Assembly: GCA_037189985.1 (NCBI GenBank)
Contig: JBBCJX010000034.1
Location: 1-64,000 of the forward strand
Source: UBA2031 sp037189985
GTDB lineage: Bacteria > Pseudomonadota > Gammaproteobacteria > Pseudomonadales > Moraxellaceae
Reading direction: 5' to 3'
Length of the DNA stretch: 64,000 bases
The translations under genes were made by a program, and so were the position numbers. The notes under the pieces were generated by a model, which saw nothing but the letters and a program-made list of their open reading frames with translations, was not told the origin of the DNA and did no database searches. Below are positions 14,776 through 22,833 of the stretch, one piece after another; position 1 is the first letter of the stretch, and each line of letters opens with the position of its first letter.

Positions 14776-17568
14776 TCAGTTGGCGGCAACGCACAGTGAG
14801 TTCAGTCCGCCGCCGTTGAATCTGACGGATTTCGCGGTGCTGCCGTCTCCCGCAAGTCGCACGTCCAGATTGCGGTTGCTGGCACCTACGGAAGCTCCGG
14901 AATAGAAAGAGGGCTCATACCAGACACTGCCGTAGCTGGAGGACGCAAAGCTTCCGCCGAACAACACCTGCAGGCTGCTGAGGCTGGTTTTGGTGGTAGT
15001 GGCGCTGACGCTGCTGCCCAGTGTCAGACTGCCGTCGGCGGAGAGGTTGAGGGTTTGTGTGCCATCGGCCAGTTCATTCCTGGTGGCCTGATCGCTCCCG
15101 GTGCAGCTCAGGTTGGCGGAGAGAGGGGCTAGCGTCTTGAGGGCGGTGAGTCTGTCAAAACTGTTGGTAGTTGGTCCGGAAACGAAGGTGCAGCCTTGCG
15201 CACTGCCTTCCCCGGCAGGAAGGATGGATGAGGCGCCTGTTACGGTGTCGGTGGCATTGCCGATGAAACCGAGGTGAGCCTGCGCACCGTTGCTGGTGTT
15301 GGTGTAATGCAGTGTGTACTTGCCGGTGATGGTATTTGCGGTTGTGACTTCCACGCTGCCGGCGTTGGTTGTGTTGGCCAGCGGCGTGCTGCTGTCGAGG
15401 GTGGCGCTGCCATCTGTGTTGACCGTAACGGTGTGTGCTGTGCTGTTGCAGGTCAGGTTGTAGGTCCCTGCAAAGCGCGCACCGATGTAGGCAGCCAGTT
15501 GGCCAGCCTTGGTGGCTGGTGTCGTGCTGCCCTCGGGCTCTGTGCCCAGGCGGAAGCTGCCGCTTACTTCAACGCCGCTGGCAAGCGTGGGTGGTGTCAC
15601 TCCGAAGCGGGCGAGGTGGGCAGTGAACGTGCCTTCGATCTGCCCGACGGGATTTGTAGTACCTGTCACGGTGGAGCGCGTGATGGTGATGCTGCAGTCG
15701 AAGCCGGCCTCATTGCTGCTGATGTATTGCTGGTTACTGCTGTAGTTGACCTGCAGGGAGAGCGCCGTCGGACCGGCGCCGCAGGCATAGGTGCCGGGCG
15801 TGGTCGGGAAAGGCTGTCCTTGTGCATTTTTCAGGGCAATTGCGCCATTGCTCACCCCTCCAGCCGGAAAGACCTGTCCACCGGTGAAGCGGCTGCCATC
15901 CGAGGTCAGTGCCGGGTCGTTGCTGAAGAAGCGTTCGAGAGCGGTGTTCATGGTGCCGGTCGTGGTGCCGATCATGCCCACCAGTCCGGTGGTGAGGAAG
16001 CGCACGCCGGTTTCATTGCTGGCCAGTGCGGGTGGTGTGAGAGAGCCCCCTGTGGTGCTGACGGGATGCATCAGCAGGCCGTTGACTGTGATGGGTTGGC
16101 TGGCGCCGTTAAGGACAGCAAGCGCGGTGTTGTTCAGCGTGAATTGCTTGTAACCGCTGTTGGTCGTGACTGTCACGCCGCTACAGGCAGAGGCAAGACC
16201 GCAGATGAAGGCATAGCTGTCATTTTCAATCGTCACTTTTTCCACGGCACTGTCATCACTGTTCATGTCGAACTTGACGTAGGTGACACCATGGCTGCCC
16301 GCTGCCGAAGTGAACTGGTAGTAGCGCGAAACGTTGTTGGTGGTGGAGGCGCTTCTCGTGAAGCCGCAGAAATCAGTGGGGCCGTTGGTAAAGACAAGCT
16401 TGTCGTCGCCCGTGCTGCAGGTGGTGGCGACCGGTGCGGGCGGCGGCACGAAGATTGCGCCTTTCAGGCTGGCGTAACCTTCGTTGTTGATGAAGCCCTG
16501 TGGGTCGACCTGCAGCTTTCCGGTGTCCGGGTCGTAGGTGATGTAGAGGTCAAGCGTGGTGCCGTTCCGGTAGCGGACGGTGTTCAGCGTGGAGGCCGTG
16601 CCATCGAATTCTGCCCATTTGCCCACCCCGACGCTGCCGTTGTAGGTAGAGGCGCTCCAAGTGATGGAGCGGCCCACGGCATCAATCACGACATCGCCGT
16701 TCGGTTTCATGTGCACCGTGATGGCACGGTCCTGCGGGAACAGGTTCTTGGCGGCGGTATTGTTGCTGCCCTCGGCACCAGAGTTGGTGACCTTCAGCGT
16801 GTAGTCGCCTGCAAAGGCTTCAAAGAAAGCGGTCCGGGTGCTCGCGCCCGACGTGTAGCTGGGTGCGGGCAGGGGCGATGCATCACCTGTCTCGTAGCTG
16901 GCAAAGCTGGCCAGCAGGCTGGCGAAATCGCCACCGTTCAGCGCGGCCTTGAACTGTTCGAGCAGGTGATCGTGAGCGTTGCCGGTCTGGCTGCCGCTGG
17001 CAGCAGTGAGCACGGAGGTGAGGGGGTTGAATCCGGCAGGCAGGGCATAGCTGGCCAATGCGGTGTTGAGTGCGGCAATGGCGGCAGGCAGGGCTGCTGT
17101 CATGGCATCGAGCTGTGCGCTGTTGCCCGCAGGATTGACGCTGTTGAACCAGACATCGTCCGGTGCCGCTCCCAGTGCCTGCGCCAATGCCAGGCTGGTG
17201 AATGGCGAAAGATTGGTGATGATGTTGCTGCCCGTGCCCAGCGTGAAGGCGTAATAGGTGTCGGTACCGTTAGTGACTTTCACGGCGCAGGGCAGGTTGG
17301 TGGCGGGCACGTTGTATTTCCACACGCCGTTGGCATCGGTCGAGGTGCCTTCGTTCCAGTTGTTCTTGCAGTGCAACACGACGCTGGCGCTGGCCATGGG
17401 AGCACCGGTAGCGGCCGTGCCGCAGACCGTGGTCCCTGCCGGGCAGGCACTGCTGCCGGTAACGCTTCCTCCTCCGCTGCTGTCTCCGCCCCCGCAGGCG
17501 CTGAGCAAAAGTGTGGTACCCAGCAGCAGTGTCGCTGCCATGCCTGAACGAGCCCTGTACATTTTCAT
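14776..17568 (-). CDS. large Ser/Thr/Gly-rich lipoprotein, unknown function
   Basis: The 930-residue precursor has lipobox LLSAC with the lipidated Cys at 25, then a GGGDSSGGGS linker. Residues about 40-110 resemble a carboxypeptidase-regulatory-like beta-sandwich (GTAATGAPMASASV, STDANGVWKYNVP). The rest is beta-rich, dominated by Ser, Thr, Asn and Gly, with scattered cysteines. This composition is typical of surface-exposed adhesin-like or carbohydrate-contacting proteins, but no named domain is evident. The ATG at 17568 is preceded by AGGAG at 7 nt; the ORF extends 51 codons upstream without a signal sequence. It is 195 nt downstream of the response regulator gene, with a hairpin between them. 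Confidence 0.85.
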   Translation of the reverse strand: MKMYRARSGMAATLLLGTTLLLSACGGGDSSGGGSVTGSSACPAGTTVCGTAATGAPMASASVVLHCKNNWNEGTSTDANGVWKYNVPATNLPCAVKVTNGTDTYYAFTLGTGSNIITNLSPFTSLALAQALGAAPDDVWFNSVNPAGNSAQLDAMTAALPAAIAALNTALASYALPAGFNPLTSVLTAASGSQTGNAHDHLLEQFKAALNGGDFASLLASFASYETGDASPLPAPSYTSGASTRTAFFEAFAGDYTLKVTNSGAEGSNNTAAKNLFPQDRAITVHMKPNGDVVIDAVGRSITWSASTYNGSVGVGKWAEFDGTASTLNTVRYRNGTTLDLYITYDPDTGKLQVDPQGFINNEGYASLKGAIFVPPPAPVATTCSTGDDKLVFTNGPTDFCGFTRSASTTNNVSRYYQFTSAAGSHGVTYVKFDMNSDDSAVEKVTIENDSYAFICGLASACSGVTVTTNSGYKQFTLNNTALAVLNGASQPITVNGLLMHPVSTTGGSLTPPALASNETGVRFLTTGLVGMIGTTTGTMNTALERFFSNDPALTSDGSRFTGGQVFPAGGVSNGAIALKNAQGQPFPTTPGTYACGAGPTALSLQVNYSSNQQYISSNEAGFDCSITITRSTVTGTTNPVGQIEGTFTAHLARFGVTPPTLASGVEVSGSFRLGTEPEGSTTPATKAGQLAAYIGARFAGTYNLTCNSTAHTVTVNTDGSATLDSSTPLANTTNAGSVEVTTANTITGKYTLHYTNTSNGAQAHLGFIGNATDTVTGASSILPAGEGSAQGCTFVSGPTTNSFDRLTALKTLAPLSANLSCTGSDQATRNELADGTQTLNLSADGSLTLGSSVSATTTKTSLSSLQVLFGGSFASSSYGSVWYEPSFYSGASVGASNRNLDVRLAGDGSTAKSVRFNGGGLNSLCVAAN

Positions 17569-17718
17569 ATGACTTCTCCTGGAGGGATCAGCAGCAACAC
17601 CTCGTGAGGAGCTGTCGCAAAGCGTCAGGTCATTATGAAAATTTTGCAGTTCTCCACTACCCCACCGAGGAGGGGATGCGCGTTGCTGCGAGAATGAAAT
17701 GCCGCAGAAAATCACCGG

Positions 17719-17742
17719 CATGGCCGGGAGCAGGCGGCCATG
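17719..17742 (-). terminator. putative terminator after the kinase/regulator pair
   Basis: The stem CATGGCCG/CGGCCATG with an 8-nt loop is followed on the minus strand by CCGGTGATTTTC. The short T run makes it a moderate candidate. Confidence 0.5.
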
Positions 17743-17763
17743 AGGGTAATGAACGAGGCAGGG

Positions 17764-18357
17764 TCAGCGGGGTGATATGCGCAGGATGAGTTCGAGACGG
17801 TTGCGTACGCCATAGGCGGCGAGAATGGCCGTCACATGTTCTTTGACGGTGTATTCGCTGATGCCCAGTCGGCGTGCAATCTGCTTGTTGGAAAGACCAC
17901 CCATGACGGCCTCCAGTATGCCTTTCTGACGCTCGGTCAGTGTGGGCAATGCCGTATCCGGGTTAGCCCCGGGCTGTGCCATGCCCTGGGCATCCAGGAA
18001 AATGTTTTCACCGGCCTGTATGCGCTGGAAGCCGTCGAGAATGCGCTCTATGTCGATGTTCTTGGGGAGGAGCCCGCGTACGCCACGCTGGCGGGCAAGT
18101 TCGACATCATCCATTTCGGGGTAGGCCGAAATCAGGATGACACGATCCAGTTGTGTGCCAATGTCGTCCAGCATTTTCCGGAATGTGTGACCCGGCAGGT
18201 GCATGTCGAGAAAAATGTAGTCCCAGTCATTGCTGACGAGTTCTGCTGCAAGGAACGTGTTCCATGTGGTGATGTCTGCCGCGGGATAATGGCTTTGCAG
18301 AAGGCTCTTCAGGCCGGCACCGGTCATGGGGTGATCGTCGATGATCAGGAGTTGCAT
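17764..18357 (-). CDS. NarL/FixJ-type response regulator
   Basis: The 197-residue cytosolic regulator has a receiver domain (1-120) with acidic residues D7/D8 and phospho-acceptor D51 in FLDMHLPG. A LuxR-type HTH (about 137-197) reads TERQKGILEAVMGGLSNKQI with recognition helix GISEYTVKEHVTAIL. It starts 11 nt after the histidine kinase stop, so the pair is an operon. Its target is unknown; the large lipoprotein gene immediately downstream is the obvious candidate. Confidence 0.93.
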   Translation of the reverse strand: MQLLIIDDHPMTGAGLKSLLQSHYPAADITTWNTFLAAELVSNDWDYIFLDMHLPGHTFRKMLDDIGTQLDRVILISAYPEMDDVELARQRGVRGLLPKNIDIERILDGFQRIQAGENIFLDAQGMAQPGANPDTALPTLTERQKGILEAVMGGLSNKQIARRLGISEYTVKEHVTAILAAYGVRNRLELILRISPR

Positions 18358-18368
18358 GGTGTGCGGCT

Positions 18369-20141
18369 CTATCGTTTCAGGCTGATGAGAGTTTGCAGCA
18401 GGAGATCAGGATCTACAGGCTTTGCCAGCAACAACAGGCCTTCCTGTTCAGCACGTTCCTGCACGGATTCGCTGGCCTCTCCCGAGACGAGCACGCCACC
18501 GGCATCCGGCCAGTTGGCCAGCCATTCACTGAGCCAGTGGATGCCATCGTGCTGGCCTGGCAGGCGGATGTCGCAGATCACCAGGTCTGCTGCCGGCTGC
18601 AAGGGCACGCTCTCGGGTTCGGCATGGTGCCGCACGTGCATGCCCCATGAAGCTGCCCAGCTGCAAAGGGCTGAGGCCACCATCGGATCATCCTCCACGA
18701 TCAGCAGTTGGGTGCCACGCAATGCAGTGATGTTTGCTGTCTCAGTGTTTCTTCCTCGTGTCTGCAAAAGCGAGGCATTGCTGTGCGCCGAGAGCGTGTC
18801 GGCCGGCAGGGTCAGCATGAAGCAGCTTCCCTTTCCGGATTTCGTTTTCAGCGACAGCTCTGCCTGCAACAGCAACGCTGCCTCTTTGACGATGCTGAGG
18901 CCAAGGCCGATGCCGCGTGCCCGTTCGCGGGTGGGGTTATCGAGCTGTACATAGGGCATGAAGATGTTGCTGTGCTCGGCCTCCGGAATACCCGGGCCCT
19001 GGTCGTGCACGGCCAGTTGCAGTCTTCCCCTGCGCAGGCGGGCGCTGAGCAGGATGCTGCTGCCCGGCGCTGAAAACTTGATGGCATTGTCGATCAGGTT
19101 GTCGAGCGTGCGGTTCAGGAGGCCGGCATCACTGACGGCACTGCTGTAATGCAGTCGCCAGTCCATGCAGAAACGCAGGGCGATTTTCTGGCTGGCAGCA
19201 ATTTCCTGGTGCGTCTGGAGTTTGCGCCTGAGGAACTCGCCAAGCAGGAAGGTGCTGAAATTCAGCGGATAGTTTCCGCTTTCCAGTCGCGACAACTCCA
19301 TCAGGCTGTTGAACTGGTCCGAGAGCGCTTTGCCGGCATTCAGTATCTGGTCTACCAGCGCCCGCGCTTCGCCTTCGGGTGTTTTCATCTGCAGCGCATG
19401 GCCCAGCAGCATGATGGCGTGCACGGGTTGGCGCAGGTCGTGACTGGCCGCCGCGAGAAAAGCGGACTTGTCCTGGTTGGCCTTGTTGGCGCGCAGGGTT
19501 TCGCGTCGCTGGTATTCGATCAGCCCTTGTTGCTCCTGCGTCAGGATGAGGTTGCGCGCCACGATCTGGTGGCGTTGCCAGGAGCTCATCAGGATGACCA
19601 GGTGATAAAGCCCCACCATGAAGATGAACCAGACCCAGCCCTCCGGAAAAATCAGCGGCAAAGGCTGTATGAAAAGCAGGAAAGCAATGACGGCACCTGT
19701 TCCCATATGCGCCATGCCGAGCACGGACATGGCCGCCGCTCCGGCTGCCACGCCGAAATAGATCATGGCGATCATGAGGTTGGCGGAGGCATGCCCGGGG
19801 CTCATGAACTGGCTGCTGTTGCCCCAGAGCACGGCAACCAGTGCGCCGTAACCCATGCCCCAATGTTCTGCCCGTCGCAGCTCAGCGAGCGTGAGGCGTG
19901 TGGCCAGCCGCTTTCCCCAGTGCCGGCAGTACCACATGCCCAACGCGGTTGCCACGAATGCCAGTGTCAGCCAGGCCGCCGTCAGGAGTCGTTGTGAAGG
20001 GTCGGTACAGGAAACGGCCAGCAGCACGGCCAGCAGCAAGGAGAGCCAGGGCTTGAGATTGCTGATGCCAAGCGCCAGCAGGGCTTGCTGCGTGGCCTGG
20101 TCATAGCGTTTGTGGTTGAACAGCGAGGCTGGCCCTGGCAT
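18369..20141 (-). CDS. hybrid sensor histidine kinase
   Basis: The 590-residue inner-membrane kinase has about six hydrophobic segments between residues 28 and 187 with little periplasmic sequence, so it probably senses something in or at the membrane. The dimerisation domain has H234 in AASHDLRQPVHAI. The ATPase has N352 (DNLIDNAIKFS), DQGPGIP and GIGLGLSIV. A C-terminal receiver (about 476-590) carries phospho-acceptor D524 in ICDIRLPG and the conserved Lys in LLAKPVD. The extra receiver suggests internal phosphotransfer or feedback before the NarL-type regulator encoded next. The signal is unknown. Confidence 0.93.
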   Translation of the reverse strand: MPGPASLFNHKRYDQATQQALLALGISNLKPWLSLLLAVLLAVSCTDPSQRLLTAAWLTLAFVATALGMWYCRHWGKRLATRLTLAELRRAEHWGMGYGALVAVLWGNSSQFMSPGHASANLMIAMIYFGVAAGAAAMSVLGMAHMGTGAVIAFLLFIQPLPLIFPEGWVWFIFMVGLYHLVILMSSWQRHQIVARNLILTQEQQGLIEYQRRETLRANKANQDKSAFLAAASHDLRQPVHAIMLLGHALQMKTPEGEARALVDQILNAGKALSDQFNSLMELSRLESGNYPLNFSTFLLGEFLRRKLQTHQEIAASQKIALRFCMDWRLHYSSAVSDAGLLNRTLDNLIDNAIKFSAPGSSILLSARLRRGRLQLAVHDQGPGIPEAEHSNIFMPYVQLDNPTRERARGIGLGLSIVKEAALLLQAELSLKTKSGKGSCFMLTLPADTLSAHSNASLLQTRGRNTETANITALRGTQLLIVEDDPMVASALCSWAASWGMHVRHHAEPESVPLQPAADLVICDIRLPGQHDGIHWLSEWLANWPDAGGVLVSGEASESVQERAEQEGLLLLAKPVDPDLLLQTLISLKR

Positions 20142-20217
20142 GGCACACCCGTTGGCGGAAACGAGGGCCTACAGTATCGGATGGCCTTGCAACCGCAACC
20201 CTGCCGCAGTGGGGTGT

Positions 20218-20245
20218 TGCAGGTGCGAAGGAACTCGCACCTGCA
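20218..20245 (-). terminator. strong hairpin after ybeD
   Basis: An 11-bp perfect stem TGCAGGTGCGA/TCGCACCTGCA with a 6-nt loop lies 8 nt past the ybeD stop codon. It lacks a T run, so it may be an RNA 3'-end stabiliser or a non-canonical terminator. Confidence 0.45.
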
Positions 20246-20253
20246 CGAGAGGC

Positions 20254-20541
20254 TCAGAGCACCATCTTGATGTGCTGGTGTGCGGCAAAGTCGGCATACA
20301 TGCCGTTGATCTGCTCCTTGCGCTCCACATAAACCGATGCCGTGACGGACACATACTTGCCGGCACTGGAGGGCTTTTCGGTCAGCGTGGAAGGATCGAA
20401 GTCAGGGGCATGTTTCAGCAGGATGTTGGCCACGATCTCGCGCAGGGGATGCTGTGCTTCACCCATGATCTTGACGGGATACTGCATGGGAAATTCCCAG
20501 AGTGCCTCGTTCTGGATGTCGGTCTTGCTGCGGTCAGTCAT
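20254..20541 (-). CDS. ybeD: DUF493 family protein YbeD
   Basis: The 95-residue cytosolic protein has the DUF493 pattern: WEFPMQYPVKIMGEA, then EIVANILLKHAPDFD, and GKYVSVTASVYVE with a C-terminal HQHIKMVL. The fold is a small ferredoxin-like, possibly regulatory domain of unknown function. In related bacteria it sits between dacA/dacC and lipB, exactly the order kept here, although the kinase/lipoprotein/FKBP block now separates it from lipB. Confidence 0.9.
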   Translation of the reverse strand: MTDRSKTDIQNEALWEFPMQYPVKIMGEAQHPLREIVANILLKHAPDFDPSTLTEKPSSAGKYVSVTASVYVERKEQINGMYADFAAHQHIKMVL

Positions 20542-20652
20542 GGCGGCCTCCCCGTGTCGTGATGACGGAACTATATGGGGACGGAGGCGGGCTGGTACAA
20601 GGCAGGCCCGTCCGTGCTTGTACGGTACGGGTCTGCCTGCAACGAAGCCTCG

Positions 20653-21810
20653 TCAGAACAGGTTGGTGAAGAAACGCTTGATGTGATGCCAGAAGCGTAC
20701 GAAGACATTGGCTTCTTCCACCGGTTCCAGTGCCAGTAGCGGCTGCACGGCCACGACCTGGCTATCCAGGCTGATGGTGATTTCACCGATCTTCTGGCCT
20801 TTTGCCAGCGGGGCGCGGATGTCCGGGTCCAGGCGCAGGGTGGTGGTGAGCTTGTCCTTGTCGCCGCGTGGCAATGTCAGCACCACATCATCAATGACAC
20901 CGGCCTGCACGGTACCGGCTGTTCCGAACCAGACACGTGGCGAGGCCAGCACGGTGCCGGCAGTGAAGGGTGTGGCATTTTCAAAATGCGCGAAGCCCCA
21001 GTTGAACAGGGCGCGGCTCTGGTCGGCACGTGCCTGCATGGATGTCGTGCCCATGACCACGGCAATCAGGCGCATGCCACTGCGCTTGCTGGAACTGACA
21101 AGACAATAGCCGGCATCTTCCGTGTGGCCGGTCTTGAGGCCGTCCACGGTGGAGTCGGTGTAGAGCAGTGCGTTGCGGTTGCCCTGGCGGATGCGGTTGA
21201 AGGTGAACTCCTTCTCCGCATAGATCGGGTAGTAGTGCGGGCTGTCGCGGATGATGGCGCGCGCCAGGATGGCCATGTCGTAGGCCGAGGTCAGGTGCGT
21301 GGGGTCCGGCAGGCCGGTGGCGTTGACGAAGTGCGTGTCCTTCATGCCGAGGCGCGCGGCTTCCTTGTTCATCATTTCCGCGAAGGCTGGCTCGCTGCCA
21401 CCCAGATGTTCGGCCAGTGCCTTGGAGGCATCGTTGCCGGACTGGATGATGACGCCACGCAGCATGTCGATGACGGAGGCCTGGCTGTTCACCGGCAGGT
21501 ACATGCAGGACTCGGCGCTGGTACCGCGACACCAGGCATGTTCGCTGACAAAGACCGGGTCGGCTTCCTTGAGGCGGCCGGATTCCAGTGCCTGTTCGAC
21601 GATGTAGCTGGTCATCATCTTGGTGAGCGAGGCAGGCGCCAGGCGCAGGCGTGAGTTGCTTTCGGCCAGCACGCGGCCGGACTCGAAATCCACCAGCAGC
21701 CAGGCCTTGTTGTCCAGGGCGGGTGGCGTCGGCGGAGCGGCGTTGGCAACAAGGCTGGTGGCAAACAGAAGGGGGGCAATCCCTGCAAGCAGGCGGCGCA
21801 TGGGCGTCAT
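20653..21810 (-). CDS. dacC: D-alanyl-D-alanine carboxypeptidase (PBP5/6 type)
   Basis: The 385-residue periplasmic enzyme removes the terminal D-Ala from peptidoglycan pentapeptides. It has a signal peptide ending ANA, catalytic SxxK in APASLTKMM, SGN in IQSGNDAS and KTG in DGLKTGHTE. A C-terminal beta domain is followed by an amphipathic tail (EANVFVRFWHHIKRFFTNLF) that would anchor it to the inner membrane. The ATG at 21810 has AGGA 6 nt upstream. It belongs to the rodA/mrdA/mltB/rlpA wall cluster, although four DUF2269/AraC genes and two TRL genes now separate it from rlpA. Confidence 0.95.
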   Translation of the reverse strand: MTPMRRLLAGIAPLLFATSLVANAAPPTPPALDNKAWLLVDFESGRVLAESNSRLRLAPASLTKMMTSYIVEQALESGRLKEADPVFVSEHAWCRGTSAESCMYLPVNSQASVIDMLRGVIIQSGNDASKALAEHLGGSEPAFAEMMNKEAARLGMKDTHFVNATGLPDPTHLTSAYDMAILARAIIRDSPHYYPIYAEKEFTFNRIRQGNRNALLYTDSTVDGLKTGHTEDAGYCLVSSSKRSGMRLIAVVMGTTSMQARADQSRALFNWGFAHFENATPFTAGTVLASPRVWFGTAGTVQAGVIDDVVLTLPRGDKDKLTTTLRLDPDIRAPLAKGQKIGEITISLDSQVVAVQPLLALEPVEEANVFVRFWHHIKRFFTNLF

Positions 21811-21960
21811 GACAATTCCTGTTATCGCGATGCAGTCGTGGGGGAAGAAAACGGCGCGCATTCTAGCACTGCGCTGCTAGAGGGCGGTCGCGGTCTTGTC
21901 AGGCATGCACGGGTCTTTTGTGCATTTGTTGCAAACCGGGGAGGCTGGAGTGGAAGAAGT

Positions 21961-21986
21961 AGGGTGCCGGGGTTTCCCGGCACCCT
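21961..21986 (-). terminator. hairpin after the TRL-like gene pair
   Basis: An 11-bp perfect stem AGGGTGCCGGG/CCCGGCACCCT with loop GTTT lies 5 nt beyond the stop codon of the second TRL gene. The pyrimidine-rich tail is weak in T. Confidence 0.7.
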
Positions 21987-21991
21987 GTGCC

Positions 21992-22309
21992 TCATTCGCC
22001 GCGCACGATGGTGCAGAAACGGGCGTAATAGCCCAGGACCCGGCTGGAGCTGTGTTCCACGCTGACAACCTTGGTGATGCCGGCGTTTTTCTTGGCCGCA
22101 TCGATCGAGGCATTGCCAGTGGCGACGACTCCAAGGATGTTGCTGGCACAAGCTTCACCGCGTTTTTCGGGGGCTGCCGAAGAGGTTGGCCCGAGGCCGA
22201 TCGGTGCGGCATAGAACGACAGTGATGCCGGTACAGGCCCGGCGACATTGGCGCAGCCGCCCAGACCGGTTGCCAGCATGGCAGCGCCGATGAAGGACAG
22301 GATTTTCAT
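21992..22309 (-). CDS. TRL-like lipoprotein (copy 2)
   Basis: The 105-residue protein has a lipoprotein signal (ATGLGGC, Cys 19). The TRL-like core reads CASNILGVVATGNASIDAAK, then ITKVVSVEHSSSRVLGYYARFCTIV. The upstream gene encodes a clear paralogue with the same length and layout, 15 nt away. Family function is unknown; one cysteine pair (CASN...FCTIV) could form a disulfide in the periplasm. Confidence 0.85.
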   Translation of the reverse strand: MKILSFIGAAMLATGLGGCANVAGPVPASLSFYAAPIGLGPTSSAAPEKRGEACASNILGVVATGNASIDAAKKNAGITKVVSVEHSSSRVLGYYARFCTIVRGE

Positions 22310-22324
22310 GGGAGGGTCTCCGGC

Positions 22325-22642
22325 TCAGTTGCCTTTGACCACTGTGCAGAACTTGCCATAGACACCCAGGATCATGGTGCTGTCGTGATCGACGCTGGAG
22401 ACATTCTTGATGCCACCGGCTTTCTTGGCGGCGTCGATGGAGGCATCACCCACGGAGATCAGGCCAAGGATGTTGTTGGCACAGGCTTGCCCGGTTTTGG
22501 AGGCATCTGCGGCATTGCCGCTGACGATGGGGCCCTGGACCTGGGTGTAGAGAAAGCCGGTGGTGGGAGAGGCCACGACAGCACAGCCGCCCAGTGTGGC
22601 GGTGGCAAGGGCAATGACGGCAATCTTCGCGTGCAGCTTCAT
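22325..22642 (-). CDS. TRL-like lipoprotein (copy 1)
   Basis: The 105-residue protein has lipobox TLGGC (Cys 20). It shares the block CANNILGLISVGDASIDAAK and the ending LGVYGKFCTVVKGN with its downstream neighbour, so the pair arose by tandem duplication. The ATG at 22642 was chosen because it starts a perfect signal peptide; the longer upstream frame is not coding in character. Function is unknown. Confidence 0.85.
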   Translation of the reverse strand: MKLHAKIAVIALATATLGGCAVVASPTTGFLYTQVQGPIVSGNAADASKTGQACANNILGLISVGDASIDAAKKAGGIKNVSSVDHDSTMILGVYGKFCTVVKGN

Positions 22643-22833
22643 GGTGTTTCCTTGTTTTTGTGAGTGTGTGCCCGCCATACCGGTATCGGCGAGGGCGGGG
22701 GGCGAGACTAGCAAGGTGCTCTGGGCCCTGTCATGACGTAGAAACCGCAATCGTGGGGATCGCTCGTCCCTGGCTGGAGTCCGTGCCGGCACTGCGGTAA
22801 AACCCCGGCCCATGCAATTAAAAAGGCGGCAGG

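Noticed and set aside
15274..17547. A 757-codon plus-strand frame opposite the large lipoprotein
   Set aside because: It has no ribosome site or domain, and the lipoprotein strand has a signal peptide, lipobox, ribosome site and terminator.
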